Shown piece after piece: positions 8,338 to 16,965 of a DNA stretch of 64,000 bases (position 1 is its first letter; every line of letters starts with the position of its first letter). Origin of the DNA: Porticoccaceae bacterium (GTDB lineage: Bacteria; Pseudomonadota; Gammaproteobacteria; Pseudomonadales; Porticoccaceae); contig JAGPUQ010000026.1 of the NCBI GenBank assembly GCA_018069525.1, positions 1 through 64,000 on the forward strand, read 5' to 3'. The notes below the pieces were generated by a model, which did not search any database, was not told the origin of the DNA, and saw only the letters and a list, made by a program, of their open reading frames with translations. The translations under genes were made by a program, and so were the position numbers.

Positions 8338-9401
8338 GTATTGAACTCAAATTACAGATCGAACGGCCAGAATTTAAGCTGTCCATCGACACCGTCATAC
8401 CCAAGCGCGGCATTACCGCCTTGTTTGGGCCTTCGGGTGCCGGTAAAACATCGGTATTGCGCTGCATTGCCGGTCTCGAACGCCACCCCGCTCGAATCCA
8501 GGTCGGCGCGAACGTTTGGCAAGATGACAAACACTTTCTGCCGCCCCACCTGCGCTCAGTAGCCTATGTGTTTCAGGAACCCAGCTTACTTCCCCATCTC
8601 TCCGTGCAAGGAAATTTGGAATACGGTTTCAAGCGTGTGCCCAAACAACAACGGCATATCCAGTTTGATAACGCCGTTGAATTATTAGGTCTCTCCGCAT
8701 TACTGCATCGCAATACTGAACAGCTTTCCGGCGGTCAGCGCCAACGAGTCGCCATTGCGCGCGCCTTACTCACCAGCCCCCAGCTACTATTAATGGACGA
8801 GCCACTGGCCAGCCTCGACGACGATAGCAAAGCCAGCATCCTCAACTACATTGACGAGGTGCAGCAGCAACTGAATATCCCCACGTTGTACGTCACTCAC
8901 TCCACCAGTGAAATTGTTCGCCTCGCCGATCATCTGATTATGCTTGATGCTGGGCAAGTCATCGCCGAGGGCGAGATCAACGAACTACTCACCCGTGGCG
9001 ACCTGCCGCTGGCGCACCACGCCGACGCCGGGGTCATGCTCAAAGGCACCGTAGCCGCGCACGATGATGAGTTTCATTTAACAGTGTTGAATGTACCGGG
9101 AGGACAACTCGCCGTATCGAAGAAAAATATCGCTATTGGTGCTCCGGTGCGGGCCCGGTTATTGGCTCGGGATATTAGTCTTACCTTGATCAAACCCGAA
9201 CAAAGCAGTATTCAAAATATTTTAAACGCTCGAATAGATGCTCTGATAGACGATGCTGACCCCGCGCAGGTCTTAATAAAACTCGAACTCGATGACTGTC
9301 ATTGCCTGGCGCGCATTACCCGGCGAGCGCTGAGTAAGCTGAAACTAAACGTGGGCATGGAAGTGTTTGCTCAAGTTAAGAGCGTGGCGGTAGTCAGCTA
9401 A
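8334..9401 (+). CDS. modC: Molybdate ABC transporter ATP-binding protein
   Basis: 355-residue ATPase of the ModABC importer. Walker A GPSGAGKT is at residues 32-39, the LSGGQ signature at 131-135, Walker B LLLMDEP at 151-157, and the switch His in YVTHS follows. Residues from about 290 form the C-terminal molybdopterin-binding-like (Mop/TOBE) domain found in ModC, which senses molybdate. The start is TTG at 8334, overlapping the modB TGA, so translation is likely coupled. It ends the operon; a four-copy 14-bp repeat follows. Confidence 0.95.
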   Translation: MSIELKLQIERPEFKLSIDTVIPKRGITALFGPSGAGKTSVLRCIAGLERHPARIQVGANVWQDDKHFLPPHLRSVAYVFQEPSLLPHLSVQGNLEYGFKRVPKQQRHIQFDNAVELLGLSALLHRNTEQLSGGQRQRVAIARALLTSPQLLLMDEPLASLDDDSKASILNYIDEVQQQLNIPTLYVTHSTSEIVRLADHLIMLDAGQVIAEGEINELLTRGDLPLAHHADAGVMLKGTVAAHDDEFHLTVLNVPGGQLAVSKKNIAIGAPVRARLLARDISLTLIKPEQSSIQNILNARIDALIDDADPAQVLIKLELDDCHCLARITRRALSKLKLNVGMEVFAQVKSVAVVS

Positions 9402-9428
9402 AAACCGGCTTGTTTTCCAAACACCATT

Positions 9429-9484
9429 TTACGAATATCTCGTTACAAATATCTCGTTACAAATATCCCCTTACAAATAGCTCA
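9429..9484. repeat. 14-bp tandem repeat, four copies, over the stop of the DUF1624 gene
   Basis: Four units at 9429-9442, 9443-9456, 9457-9470 and 9471-9484, consensus ttacaaatatctcg. The last unit contains the stop and final codons of the convergent minus-strand gene ending at 9471, so the gene terminus seems to have been copied outward three times. Confidence 0.85.
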
Positions 9485-10628
9485 ACCACCAATCACGACG
9501 TCGAGCTTTTACACCAGCAAACCAGCGGCAGGCCGGGTAAAACGCTAAAACCACAGCAAACCAAAAGGCGTAAACTGCGATTAAACCAACACCAAATTCT
9601 TTTGGATAAAAAACAAAAGCCACTGCCGTTTGCGCTACGGGAATACCCTGAAAAAGCCCTACCGTAAGGGCGAGAAGATGAATCACATAGAGATGCGCCA
9701 CGTAAAAGAAAAACGGCACTCGCCCTATCGTTACCAAAGCCTTACTCAAAGCACCTTCCAGCCGTTCAAAAAACCCCAGCAACATCATCGCCGGGCCAAG
9801 CGTCATTAATAAATACAGCAGCGAGGGTGGGTACTTGGTGGTATTAAGGAAATCCACCACACTTGCTCCCACACTTTCCTGCACCTGCCACACATTGGCA
9901 TCCCCATACAGGTTCCAGTAGCGAAGCAACACAAACAGCAGGCTTAGCGCTAGACCTGTTAGCATAAGCGTCCGTGGTCGATTGCGTTGCACGCCGACAA
10001 AATAAGGCCCAATAACATAACCCAGGGCCATCACCCCAATCCAGGGAATAAGCGGATAAATCACGTAAGCGACCGGGGTTCCCCCAAGGGTGAGAAGCCC
10101 CCGGATATGAAGGAGCCGCCACGCGATAGAAACTTGCTCTGTGGCGGGCTGAATCCCGTCGAGCATATTGTGACCGGCAATCATGCTTATACCGATAAAA
10201 GCAATCAACGAACGCGGCAACCAGATTAATCCGGATAACGCCATCATCGACACCCCGAGTACCCAGATAACCTGCAAGATGGGGACATATTGAGAACTCA
10301 GATTAAAATTCCAGCCAAAACCCACAAAAGTAAGTTCTACAAATACCAACCAGATACCGCGAGTAAAAAGAAAACGCGAAATATCGATTGTGGAACGGCC
10401 ACGCGCCCCATACAAAAATGCACTGGTGCCCGCCAGTAGAATAAACGTGGGCGCACATAGGTGTGTGATCCAGCGAGTGAGAAACAACGGCACATCGGCA
10501 TCGGCAAAGTCCATTGGGCGTACCGCTGCAGCGCCCAACATATCGCGAACATGACCCAGGGCCATAATCACAATCACCAGGCCCCGCAACATATCGATGG
10601 ACGTTAATCGCTTGGCCGTGTTGCTCAT
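9471..10628 (-). CDS. DUF1624/HGSNAT-like membrane protein, probable acyltransferase
   Basis: 385-residue polytopic inner-membrane protein with roughly ten hydrophobic segments. The start KRLTSIDMLRGLVIVIMALGHVRD is the hallmark of the DUF1624 / heparan-alpha-glucosaminide N-acetyltransferase catalytic group, where a conserved His in the first helices takes part in acyl transfer across the membrane. An AGGGAA ribosome site precedes the ATG at 10628. It stands alone, convergent with modC. The acceptor substrate is unknown; a cell-envelope sugar or lipid is the usual guess. Confidence 0.85.
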   Translation of the reverse strand: MSNTAKRLTSIDMLRGLVIVIMALGHVRDMLGAAAVRPMDFADADVPLFLTRWITHLCAPTFILLAGTSAFLYGARGRSTIDISRFLFTRGIWLVFVELTFVGFGWNFNLSSQYVPILQVIWVLGVSMMALSGLIWLPRSLIAFIGISMIAGHNMLDGIQPATEQVSIAWRLLHIRGLLTLGGTPVAYVIYPLIPWIGVMALGYVIGPYFVGVQRNRPRTLMLTGLALSLLFVLLRYWNLYGDANVWQVQESVGASVVDFLNTTKYPPSLLYLLMTLGPAMMLLGFFERLEGALSKALVTIGRVPFFFYVAHLYVIHLLALTVGLFQGIPVAQTAVAFVFYPKEFGVGLIAVYAFWFAVVLAFYPACRWFAGVKARRRDWWLSYL

Positions 10629-10999
10629 AACGGTTTCCCTATGTTATTTCGAAAGCCCTACTGATAACCCGGTAATAACGGCAGTAGTTTCATCAAGCCT
10701 CGATTCGGGTGCTGCAAGCCAGCCCAGCATTGTGGACACAATAAACTCTCCGTGTTTCTGATTTTTATGATTCGCTTAAAATCCAAGTGATTGTTATAGA
10801 TGGGGATTTTAGCTGACTGGCGGGTTCTTTTATATAGGGGTCGAGGATCAGAAAAAGCGCAAACCGGGAGTAAACCTTGCCCTTAGAGCTTATCGAGGCG
10901 GGCCTTAATCAAGGGATTAACTGTCTAAAACTCCCTGAAAAAACAGCGGCTAAATGCTATCCTGCTCACCTTCAAAAAAGCTGTCGAGTCATCTTCACT
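10629..10999. other. Intergenic region between divergent genes, with one inverted repeat
   Basis: 371 bases between the DUF1624 gene and the downstream hydrolase. It holds an 8-bp inverted repeat (TAAAATCC at 10777-10784, GGATTTTA at 10804-10811) with a 19-base loop, and probably the promoters of both genes. No further gene or RNA is recognised. Confidence 0.4.
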
Positions 11000-11644
11000 A
11001 TGAAATTTATGATTATCCCCGTCACTCCCTATCAACAAAACTGCTCGTTGATTTGGTGTGAAGAAACCCTGCAAGCCGCCGTGGTTGATCCCGGTGGTGA
11101 TTTGGAATTAATAGACAGGGCGATAGAAGAACAAGGCGTCACGCTGGAGAAGATACTGGTGACCCATGGCCATTTAGACCATGTCGGTGGCGTGGCGGCG
11201 ATGGCCAAACAACGCCATTTGCCGATTGAAGGCCCGCAACAAGAAGATGATTTCTGGATTGAGGCCCTGCCCGAGCAATGTAAAATGATGGGAATGACCC
11301 CAGCGGAAAGTTTTACCCCCGACCGCTGGCTTGAGGATGGCGACACCGTAACTGTTGGTAATTCAACACTACAAGTGTTGCATTGCCCCGGGCATACGCC
11401 TGGTCACGTGGTATTTTTTGAGGAAAAATCCGGCATTGCCATGGTGGGAGATGTGTTGTTTCAGGGTTCCATTGGACGCACTGATTTTCCCAAAGGAAAC
11501 CACGAAACACTGATTCATTCCATTCGCGAAAAATTGTGGCCGCTGGGTGATGAAGTCGAATTTATTCCCGGCCACGGCCCGATGTCGACCTTTGGGCACG
11601 AACGTAAAACCAATCCCTTTGTTGCCGATTTAAATTTTGGCTAG
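11000..11644 (+). CDS. MBL-fold metallo-hydrolase, glyoxalase II-like (YcbL type)
   Basis: 214-residue cytoplasmic metallo-beta-lactamase-fold hydrolase. The metal-binding motif THGHLDHVGG puts His56, His58, Asp60 and His61 in place; HCPGHTPGHVVF, MVGDVLFQGSIGRTDF and FIPGHGPMSTFGHE supply the later ligands. It matches the short glyoxalase II-like YcbL group, which acts on hydroxyacyl-glutathione-type thioesters. The ATG at 11000 is preferred because the family starts with MKFMIIPVTPYQQNC; a longer frame reaches 10877 without recognisable content. It is monocistronic. Confidence 0.92.
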   Translation: MKFMIIPVTPYQQNCSLIWCEETLQAAVVDPGGDLELIDRAIEEQGVTLEKILVTHGHLDHVGGVAAMAKQRHLPIEGPQQEDDFWIEALPEQCKMMGMTPAESFTPDRWLEDGDTVTVGNSTLQVLHCPGHTPGHVVFFEEKSGIAMVGDVLFQGSIGRTDFPKGNHETLIHSIREKLWPLGDEVEFIPGHGPMSTFGHERKTNPFVADLNFG

Positions 11645-11668
11645 CCTGGTGCGACTAGCTGGGTACGG

Positions 11669-11974
11669 CTAGTTTGATGTAGAAAGCCGACTCTTTATTT
11701 TTTCGAGATAGAGTAATACATAAATCGCGCCAACAATATTACCGACGATAAATAAGGGAATCGCCCACATCAACGCCACCTTCGCCGAGCCTTCGATAAA
11801 ATAAATCATCCAGCTCAATAACAAACAACCAAACACAAAATCCATCCACACCACCCATACCCAGGGTTCTCCAAGTGCAGCAAAGAAACCCGTGGCGAGA
11901 GGATCGTTTACTAGTGCCCATGCAAACAGCACAACGAAGGCCAGCAAATAAAGCCCGATAGTTGATTTAGCCAT
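11669..11974 (-). CDS. Small polytopic membrane protein of unknown function
   Basis: 101-residue protein with three or four hydrophobic segments (about residues 4-20, 33-54 and 63-90) and a basic C-terminus. I do not recognise the family with confidence. The ATG at 11974 is chosen because AAGGAGA lies seven bases upstream; the longer frame from 11992 would include this ribosome site in coding sequence. It is convergent with the MBL hydrolase. An inner-membrane location is all that can be supported. Confidence 0.7.
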   Translation of the reverse strand: MAKSTIGLYLLAFVVLFAWALVNDPLATGFFAALGEPWVWVVWMDFVFGCLLLSWMIYFIEGSAKVALMWAIPLFIVGNIVGAIYVLLYLEKIKSRLSTSN

Positions 11975-12022
11975 TTTTTTTCTCCTTAACATAGTTTTAA
12001 AAATTATGATTACCCACTATTA

Positions 12023-12067
12023 CTTAATAAATAGCTGCTTAACAAATAGTTGCTTAACAGCATAGTT
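12023..12067. repeat. 15-bp tandem repeat, three copies, after the thioesterase stop
   Basis: Units start at 12023, 12038 and 12053 with consensus cttaacaaatagttg, degenerate in the third. They lie just past the minus-strand thioesterase stop (12076-12078), toward the upstream end of the small membrane gene. Confidence 0.7.
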
Positions 12068-12075
12068 ATTTAGCT

Positions 12076-12900
12076 CTAGTTTTTTATCCTGAACTTGGCA
12101 GTTTGACGAACCAGGGCCACCACATTATCGGTGCTGTCCCATATCAAGCCATCTTCAGCGACAATACCATGGGTCATCAAAGGACTGTTAAACATAAATC
12201 GCAGTAGTCCCGGCTCCGGTCGTCGATGTAGTTGCACGGACAAGTCCAGCGTGGGAACCCAACCTTTTGCACCGTAGACAGAAAATATCGGTGGCGGCGT
12301 AGAGTCGGCGAACATCAACAGGGCAAACAGATCTATCTCGCTACCGTCGGCAAAAGCCGTCCAGCCTACCCAGGCGGCAGAAGGATCGCCCCCCTCTTCG
12401 AGGGCGCGAACATTCGTCGTGCTCATGCGCTGCACCAAGCGTTTTCGCAGCTCATTATTTTCCCGAATTGGAGTGTCGAGACAAGCCTCAAATGCGGGCA
12501 TGTCAGGGATATTAATGTTAGAGAAATTTTCACCGGATATCTGATCGAAATCGGTGTAGGTGCCAATAATCTGGATTTTGGTTTCACCATGTTGAATCAT
12601 TCTCACCATACCGGTGGAAGTCCCCTTACCCACTCTCAACACCTCAACTTCGCAACGCACGGGACCGGGTTCGGTACGCGCCACATAGTAGGCGGTTACG
12701 GTCATTGGATCGCGATGCGGTAGTATTTCCGCCAGGGGCTTTGCTCCCATTGCCAGGGCATAACCTCCGTTAGGCACCTGACCGACATTCCAGTCCCCTG
12801 AGAAATCACCTTCCCAGGTCGTGTCGTCAATACGCCGCACCGAGGTGTCCTGCGCAAACTTGCCGATACCCGTCTCCACTACCACCTCACTGTCTAACAT
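12076..12900 (-). CDS. Acyl-CoA thioesterase family protein (TesB-like double hotdog)
   Basis: 274-residue protein of the two-domain TesB-like thioesterase group. Seen features are the N-terminal DTTWEGDFSGDWNVGQVPNGGYALAM hotdog helix, VTAYYVARTEPGPVRCEVEVLRVGKG in domain one, and TLDLSVQLHRRPEPGLLRF in domain two, matching Pfam 4HBT_3. The ATG at 12900 is used because homology begins with MLDSEVVVETGI; the longer frame to 13074 would run into the upstream Trx-like gene. It follows that gene by 40 bases and could be cotranscribed with the sox cluster, though its role is more likely fatty-acyl turnover. Confidence 0.85.
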   Translation of the reverse strand: MLDSEVVVETGIGKFAQDTSVRRIDDTTWEGDFSGDWNVGQVPNGGYALAMGAKPLAEILPHRDPMTVTAYYVARTEPGPVRCEVEVLRVGKGTSTGMVRMIQHGETKIQIIGTYTDFDQISGENFSNINIPDMPAFEACLDTPIRENNELRKRLVQRMSTTNVRALEEGGDPSAAWVGWTAFADGSEIDLFALLMFADSTPPPIFSVYGAKGWVPTLDLSVQLHRRPEPGLLRFMFNSPLMTHGIVAEDGLIWDSTDNVVALVRQTAKFRIKN

Positions 12901-12940
12901 AAAATCCCATTGATCACGTTGCCAATATTTTGTATGTAGA

Positions 12941-13570
12941 TTAATTCTTTTGCATGCGTTTAAGCAGAACCGCCTGGCCTTCGTCGATAGAGCGATCCAG
13001 ATAAAACCAGAAAAAATCGGGGCCATTGTAACCAAGAATGCGCTTCGCGATCTCCGTGCCCTCTTCGTCCACAAAAATCATGGTGGGGGTTACCTGAACA
13101 TGATATCGCTGAGCAATGGCGCGCAACTCTTGTTTCGAGCCATCAAAATCGTTGAGCAAGCCTCGGCTTAACCAGGAAATTTTGCGCAGCAATACGCGAT
13201 CTTGATAATCGCCACTGCGTAGCATCGGTAGAAAAATTTCTTTCTCAAGCTTTCGACAATAGCCGCAGGCAGGATCAGAAAAATATAACATAATTGGTGC
13301 GGACATTTGCCGAGCGACAAGCGCGTCCTGACGCAAGTCCGTGGCAGTAGCAATAGCAATTTTTGCTGGGCTTACCTTAGATGGGAGAACCTCAGCTGCG
13401 AGAAGGTCAACTGAGAGAAGGTCAACTGGGGCGACATCAGTGTCAGTGTCAGTGTCAGTGTCATTTTCGGCGAGACAAGCGCCGACCAGGAGCCCGGAGA
13501 GCAAAATACTAACTAATAGTAATTTGTCTGGACGTAATGAGACTAAGAAAAATTTGGCTGGAGTCAGCAT
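12941..13570 (-). CDS. Exported thioredoxin-like protein of the sox cluster (SoxW/SoxS-like)
   Basis: About 209 residues. An N-terminal hydrophobic stretch ends in LVGAC, a possible lipobox, so it is periplasmic and perhaps lipid-anchored. The Trx fold carries CGYC after the strand APIMLYFSDPA, and cis-Pro in VQVTPTMIF. It follows soxB on the same strand, as SoxW/SoxS-type thioredoxins do in other Sox clusters, where they keep SoxY or its partners reduced. Between signal and Trx domain is a low-complexity linker with (DT)n and VDLL-type repeats. ATG at 13570 is preferred over a TTG at 13579. Confidence 0.82.
   Translation of the reverse strand: MLTPAKFFLVSLRPDKLLLVSILLSGLLVGACLAENDTDTDTDTDVAPVDLLSVDLLAAEVLPSKVSPAKIAIATATDLRQDALVARQMSAPIMLYFSDPACGYCRKLEKEIFLPMLRSGDYQDRVLLRKISWLSRGLLNDFDGSKQELRAIAQRYHVQVTPTMIFVDEEGTEIAKRILGYNGPDFFWFYLDRSIDEGQAVLLKRMQKN
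13385..13463. repeat. In-frame 15-bp and 6-bp tandem repeats in the Trx-like gene
   Basis: Three 15-bp units (13385-13399, 13400-13414, 13415-13429; consensus gagaaggtcaactgg) and 4.5 copies of tcagtg (13437-13463) adjoin. They encode VDLLS-type and Asp-Thr repeats in the linker between signal peptide and Trx domain. Unit lengths are multiples of three, so the frame is kept. Confidence 0.9.
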
Positions 13571-13640
13571 GATTCGCAATACAACTTAAACAACCAGCCC
13601 CTGAGGGGCCGATCTGATGACAGTTAAGATTTGTTGGGGC

Positions 13641-15410
13641 TTACTCAAAAAAACCGGGATTATCTGTGCCATTCACCAACACCGGGGTATTGCGCTTTTC
13701 GACATTGGCTATTTTCACATCTCTCAAATAGGTCGCCACCGTGTCCCAAATCGGTTCACCGGGCGACTGACTACCCACCGTGGCCCAACCGGCAACTCGA
13801 TAGCTTTTATTGGCTTCGATAGCCTCTCCACTATCCAGGGTCATGTCGGTAACGCGCTTACTCATCGCGGCCAGGGGATCAAAGCGGTAATTTAAACCGC
13901 CGACCCGCACCATGTCCCCACCTTGTTGATAATAGGGATCGGGATTAAACAAGTTGTCGCCCACATCTTCCAGTATCGCTTTAATGTCGGAGCCGGTCAT
14001 ATCCCGCGCATAGGTTTCGGGATAGGTAATGCAGGTTTGATCGAGCACGTGCTCCATGGTGATGGTTTGCCCCGGCAATACCGAGGTACCCCAGCGGAAA
14101 CCGGGAGAAAAAGAAATTTCTGCGTCGTTCACCTTGCGCAAAGCGTCGCAAATCAATTGATCGAAGGTGCCATTGAAATTACCGCGCCGGTAAAGTAATT
14201 CCCCCGCCACGGCGAGTGGTTCTGCCAACTGCTGTTGATACGGCGCTCGCACCGAATCGATATAGGCCGACATGGTTTTATCTTCGGCCAATAAATTGGC
14301 AAATACCGGGAGTAATTTATAACGGTAGCTGGAGATGCCGCTGTCACCAAAACTTAAATCGAGCACGCCAACAAATTTACCATTCGAGCCAGCGTTGGTG
14401 ACCAGAGTCACGCCGCCGGGATTGTTAACCTCGATAGGTCTGGGCACGCCATCGTGAGTGTGACCGCCAAGAATGGCGTCGATGCCGCTCACCCGAGAGG
14501 CCATCTTAAGATCCACATCCATACCGTTGTGAGATAGCACGATCACCGCATCCGGGCTTTCGGTAGCGCGTACCTGATCGACCAGTTCCTGCATATCGAT
14601 ATCGTTAATACCGAAAGTCCAGTCTGGAATAAAACGCGAGGGATTGGCCACTGGCGTATAGGGGAACGCCTGCCCAATAACGGCGACGCGTCGCCCACCC
14701 ATGGTTTTAACGGTGTAAGGCTTGAAGGCGTGCCCGCTGTCCTCATCGTAGGCTGGCGCGCCATCAAACAATGCGTCTTCTTTAACCTTGATATTTTGTG
14801 CCAGAAACTCACCGTTAAACTCGGCAATATTTTCCAGAACTTCGCTATCGCGATAAGTGAATTCCCAGTGGCCAGTCATAATATCGACGCCGAGCAAATT
14901 ACAGGCGCCGACCATGTCTTTACCCCGTGTCCACAGTGAGGTACCGGAGCCCTGCCAGGTATCGCCGCCATCTAACAACAGGGTTTTTTCGGAGCCGAAA
15001 CTGCCGCGCAATTGATCGATTAAGGTTTTTAAATAAGCAAAGCCACCGACCTTGCCATAGCGCTCTGCCGCTGTTGGAAAATCCAGGTAAGTAAATGCGT
15101 GGGCCAGCTGAGAGCCAGGGGCTATTTGAAAATGCTTTAAAAAATTATCGCCGGTAACATGAGGGGGTCGGCCCAGGGCGTCGTGAAAGCCGAGATTAAC
15201 GCTGGGCTCACGAAAATAAATGGGCATTAATTGTGCGTGAGTATCGGTGATATGCAGCAGGCGGACATCACCTTCGGGAAGCACATCGTAAAGCCCTGCA
15301 CCACTCTCAGAACCAGGCGCAACGCCCTTATCGCCGCCGCAACCCGGCAATAAACCGGCAGCGCCAGCGAGACTAAGAAGATTTAAAAATTCACGTCGAT
15401 CCAGGTTCAT
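13641..15410 (-). CDS. soxB: Thiosulfohydrolase SoxB
   Basis: SoxB hydrolyses the sulfonate from SoxY-bound thiosulfate in the periplasm, releasing sulfate. The 589-residue protein starts with a Tat-type signal (RREFLNLLSLAGAAGLLPGC). The dimanganese 5'-nucleotidase-like core has DTHAQL (Asp56, His58), LLDGGDTWQGSGTSLW, MTGHWEFTY, LSHNGMDVD and GGHTHDG. The C-terminal nucleotidase domain includes TCITYPETY. The arrangement matches SoxB throughout. An odd point is that the signal also contains a lipobox-like LPGC. It lies between an unknown lipoprotein and the Trx-like gene, all in one orientation. Confidence 0.96.
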   Translation of the reverse strand: MNLDRREFLNLLSLAGAAGLLPGCGGDKGVAPGSESGAGLYDVLPEGDVRLLHITDTHAQLMPIYFREPSVNLGFHDALGRPPHVTGDNFLKHFQIAPGSQLAHAFTYLDFPTAAERYGKVGGFAYLKTLIDQLRGSFGSEKTLLLDGGDTWQGSGTSLWTRGKDMVGACNLLGVDIMTGHWEFTYRDSEVLENIAEFNGEFLAQNIKVKEDALFDGAPAYDEDSGHAFKPYTVKTMGGRRVAVIGQAFPYTPVANPSRFIPDWTFGINDIDMQELVDQVRATESPDAVIVLSHNGMDVDLKMASRVSGIDAILGGHTHDGVPRPIEVNNPGGVTLVTNAGSNGKFVGVLDLSFGDSGISSYRYKLLPVFANLLAEDKTMSAYIDSVRAPYQQQLAEPLAVAGELLYRRGNFNGTFDQLICDALRKVNDAEISFSPGFRWGTSVLPGQTITMEHVLDQTCITYPETYARDMTGSDIKAILEDVGDNLFNPDPYYQQGGDMVRVGGLNYRFDPLAAMSKRVTDMTLDSGEAIEANKSYRVAGWATVGSQSPGEPIWDTVATYLRDVKIANVEKRNTPVLVNGTDNPGFFE

Positions 15411-15470
15411 ACAGTTAGCTCACGGCGGGTCAAAATAGAAAGTAGACAAATCAATACAGCCTAATACTGA

Positions 15471-15884
15471 TTAACGAGGAATGGATTCCATCCACTGAGC
15501 ATCGCTATAACTTGCTTGCTGGGTCGAGGCTAAGGCTTGCTTTGATAATTCGACGCTTAACTCATTCGCCCGCTCAAGCTCGCCTTCCTCCAGAGCTTGC
15601 TCCGCCTGTGCTAACAAGTCTGCAGTCGTCGTCCAGCCAAAACCACTCGCGCTGCCGATCTGGAGTTTTTCCTGGGCATCGGCCAAAACTGCCTCAATTT
15701 CCGTTGCATTCAACGCCACATCGCTTTTATCTTGCGATAAATCAGTGTTTTCAATCCCTGTCTCAGAAACCGCAGAAGCAGTATCCGAAGCGGGTAAATC
15801 CGTAGCGCTATCGCCACAACCCGGGAGCACTCCCAGTAACACGGTGGCACATAGACTCGTCAATACGTACTTCTTTAAATTCAT
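15471..15884 (-). CDS. Unknown lipoprotein embedded between soxA and soxB
   Basis: 137 residues with a clear lipoprotein signal (lipobox LPGC, Cys23) and a mature part that is acidic and mostly helical. After a Ser/Asp/Thr-rich linker come alanine- and glutamate-rich helices with LAQAEQALEEGELERANELSVELSKQ, resembling TPR-like or coiled-coil helices. I do not recognise the family. Its position inside the sox cluster, same strand and short gaps on both sides, suggests co-expression and a periplasmic accessory role such as a scaffold. That is inference only. Confidence 0.75.
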   Translation of the reverse strand: MNLKKYVLTSLCATVLLGVLPGCGDSATDLPASDTASAVSETGIENTDLSQDKSDVALNATEIEAVLADAQEKLQIGSASGFGWTTTADLLAQAEQALEEGELERANELSVELSKQALASTQQASYSDAQWMESIPR

Positions 15885-15964
15885 TTTTTCTTCACCCCAG
15901 TTATTTTCACGCCTGGCAACACGGTAATAAATATTATTGTTACAGCTACCCCAGCGGAGCTAAA

Positions 15965-16873
15965 TTATTTTCGGGCAGAGGGCCCATTAATCGTCAGGCC
16001 TCGGCTCATCACACTTTGGAAATATTCGAGATTACGATACTCGGTGCTTTGTGCCGCAAAGGGCAGTGCGCGAACATTTTTATTACACCCTGCGTAGCGA
16101 CGGTGCAAGGTGCCCAGCTCCATCCACTTAGATCGATAGACCGGAAACCCAGTAGCCTGCCCCAGGGCTGGGCCCAAAACTTCAGCCCGCAATCTAAGAC
16201 CGCTGACCCGCATATGACAGTCGGCGCAGGAAAAATTTAACTGCCCGCGCTTTGAATAAAAGAATTTTTTACCTTCGTTATAGGCCTTAAAAGCCGCGTC
16301 GCTGGCAACCTCTGGATGCATAAGCTGATCCACGGAGGTGGAGGCCATGTAGGCAGAGATAGAGGCGATCGCTCCTTTCTTATATCCCAGGGGCTGTTCA
16401 CCGTTACTTTCCCGACAGCGATTAATGGCGAGCTCAAGAGTAATTACCTCTCCTAAGGTTTCATCGAAAAACGGATAGTTTTGACGAATGTTAATGCCAC
16501 CATTGTCAAAGCAGTCGGCGTAGGTTTTACCGTTGGCAAAGGGCGTTTCAAATAAGGTTTCGCCGTCGTCGACAGAGAACTCATAGGGTGGGAATTCTTC
16601 AATCTCCAACCATTGCTCACGCGACGCTTCGTCAAGGGCATAAACTCCATTGCGATAATCGGCAAATTCCACCGCTGAAAAGCGCTTCGCAAAAAAGCCC
16701 TGAAAAACCTCTACATCGAGATTTACCTGGGCCTCAATATCCTCGGGCGCAGCCGCTGACTGTTCAGAGGCCATTGCTTTCGGGGTGGTTTGGGCAGATG
16801 ACTCTGCAAACACTCCAAAACATTGAGCCGCAATAAGGCTGCCTACGATCGATATCCAGAGCCTGGTTCTCAT
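15965..16873 (-). CDS. soxA: L-cysteine S-thiosulfotransferase subunit SoxA (monoheme)
   Basis: SoxA with SoxX forms the c-type cytochrome that oxidatively couples thiosulfate to the SoxY cysteine. About 302 residues with a Sec signal peptide. One CXXCH haem motif, CADCH, is at about residues 216-220. The catalytic cysteine ligand lies in the diagnostic RRYAGCNKNVRALPF (Cys263). Two other cysteines (near 121 and 153) may form the disulfide that replaces the second haem in monoheme SoxA. The ATG at 16873 is preferred over an in-frame TTG at 16885. Repeats separate it from soxZ. Confidence 0.95.
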   Translation of the reverse strand: MRTRLWISIVGSLIAAQCFGVFAESSAQTTPKAMASEQSAAAPEDIEAQVNLDVEVFQGFFAKRFSAVEFADYRNGVYALDEASREQWLEIEEFPPYEFSVDDGETLFETPFANGKTYADCFDNGGINIRQNYPFFDETLGEVITLELAINRCRESNGEQPLGYKKGAIASISAYMASTSVDQLMHPEVASDAAFKAYNEGKKFFYSKRGQLNFSCADCHMRVSGLRLRAEVLGPALGQATGFPVYRSKWMELGTLHRRYAGCNKNVRALPFAAQSTEYRNLEYFQSVMSRGLTINGPSARK

Positions 16874-16910
16874 AACAACACCCAAATCACTAAGTTATTT
16901 ATTTGTTTTT

Positions 16911-16965
16911 TTATTTACTTTCTATTTGTTCTCTATTTACTCTCTACTTGCTCTCTATTTGATAA
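16911..16965. repeat. 11-bp tandem repeat, five copies, anchored on the soxZ stop
   Basis: Units begin at 16911, 16922, 16933, 16944 and 16955, consensus ctatttgctct. The unit at 16955 is the soxZ stop and last codons; four copies extend toward soxA, so most copies carry another stop triplet. Confidence 0.85.

Noticed and set aside
12901..13074. Longer start for the acyl-CoA thioesterase
   Set aside because: The extra 58 residues have no homology to the family and overlap the Trx-like coding region.
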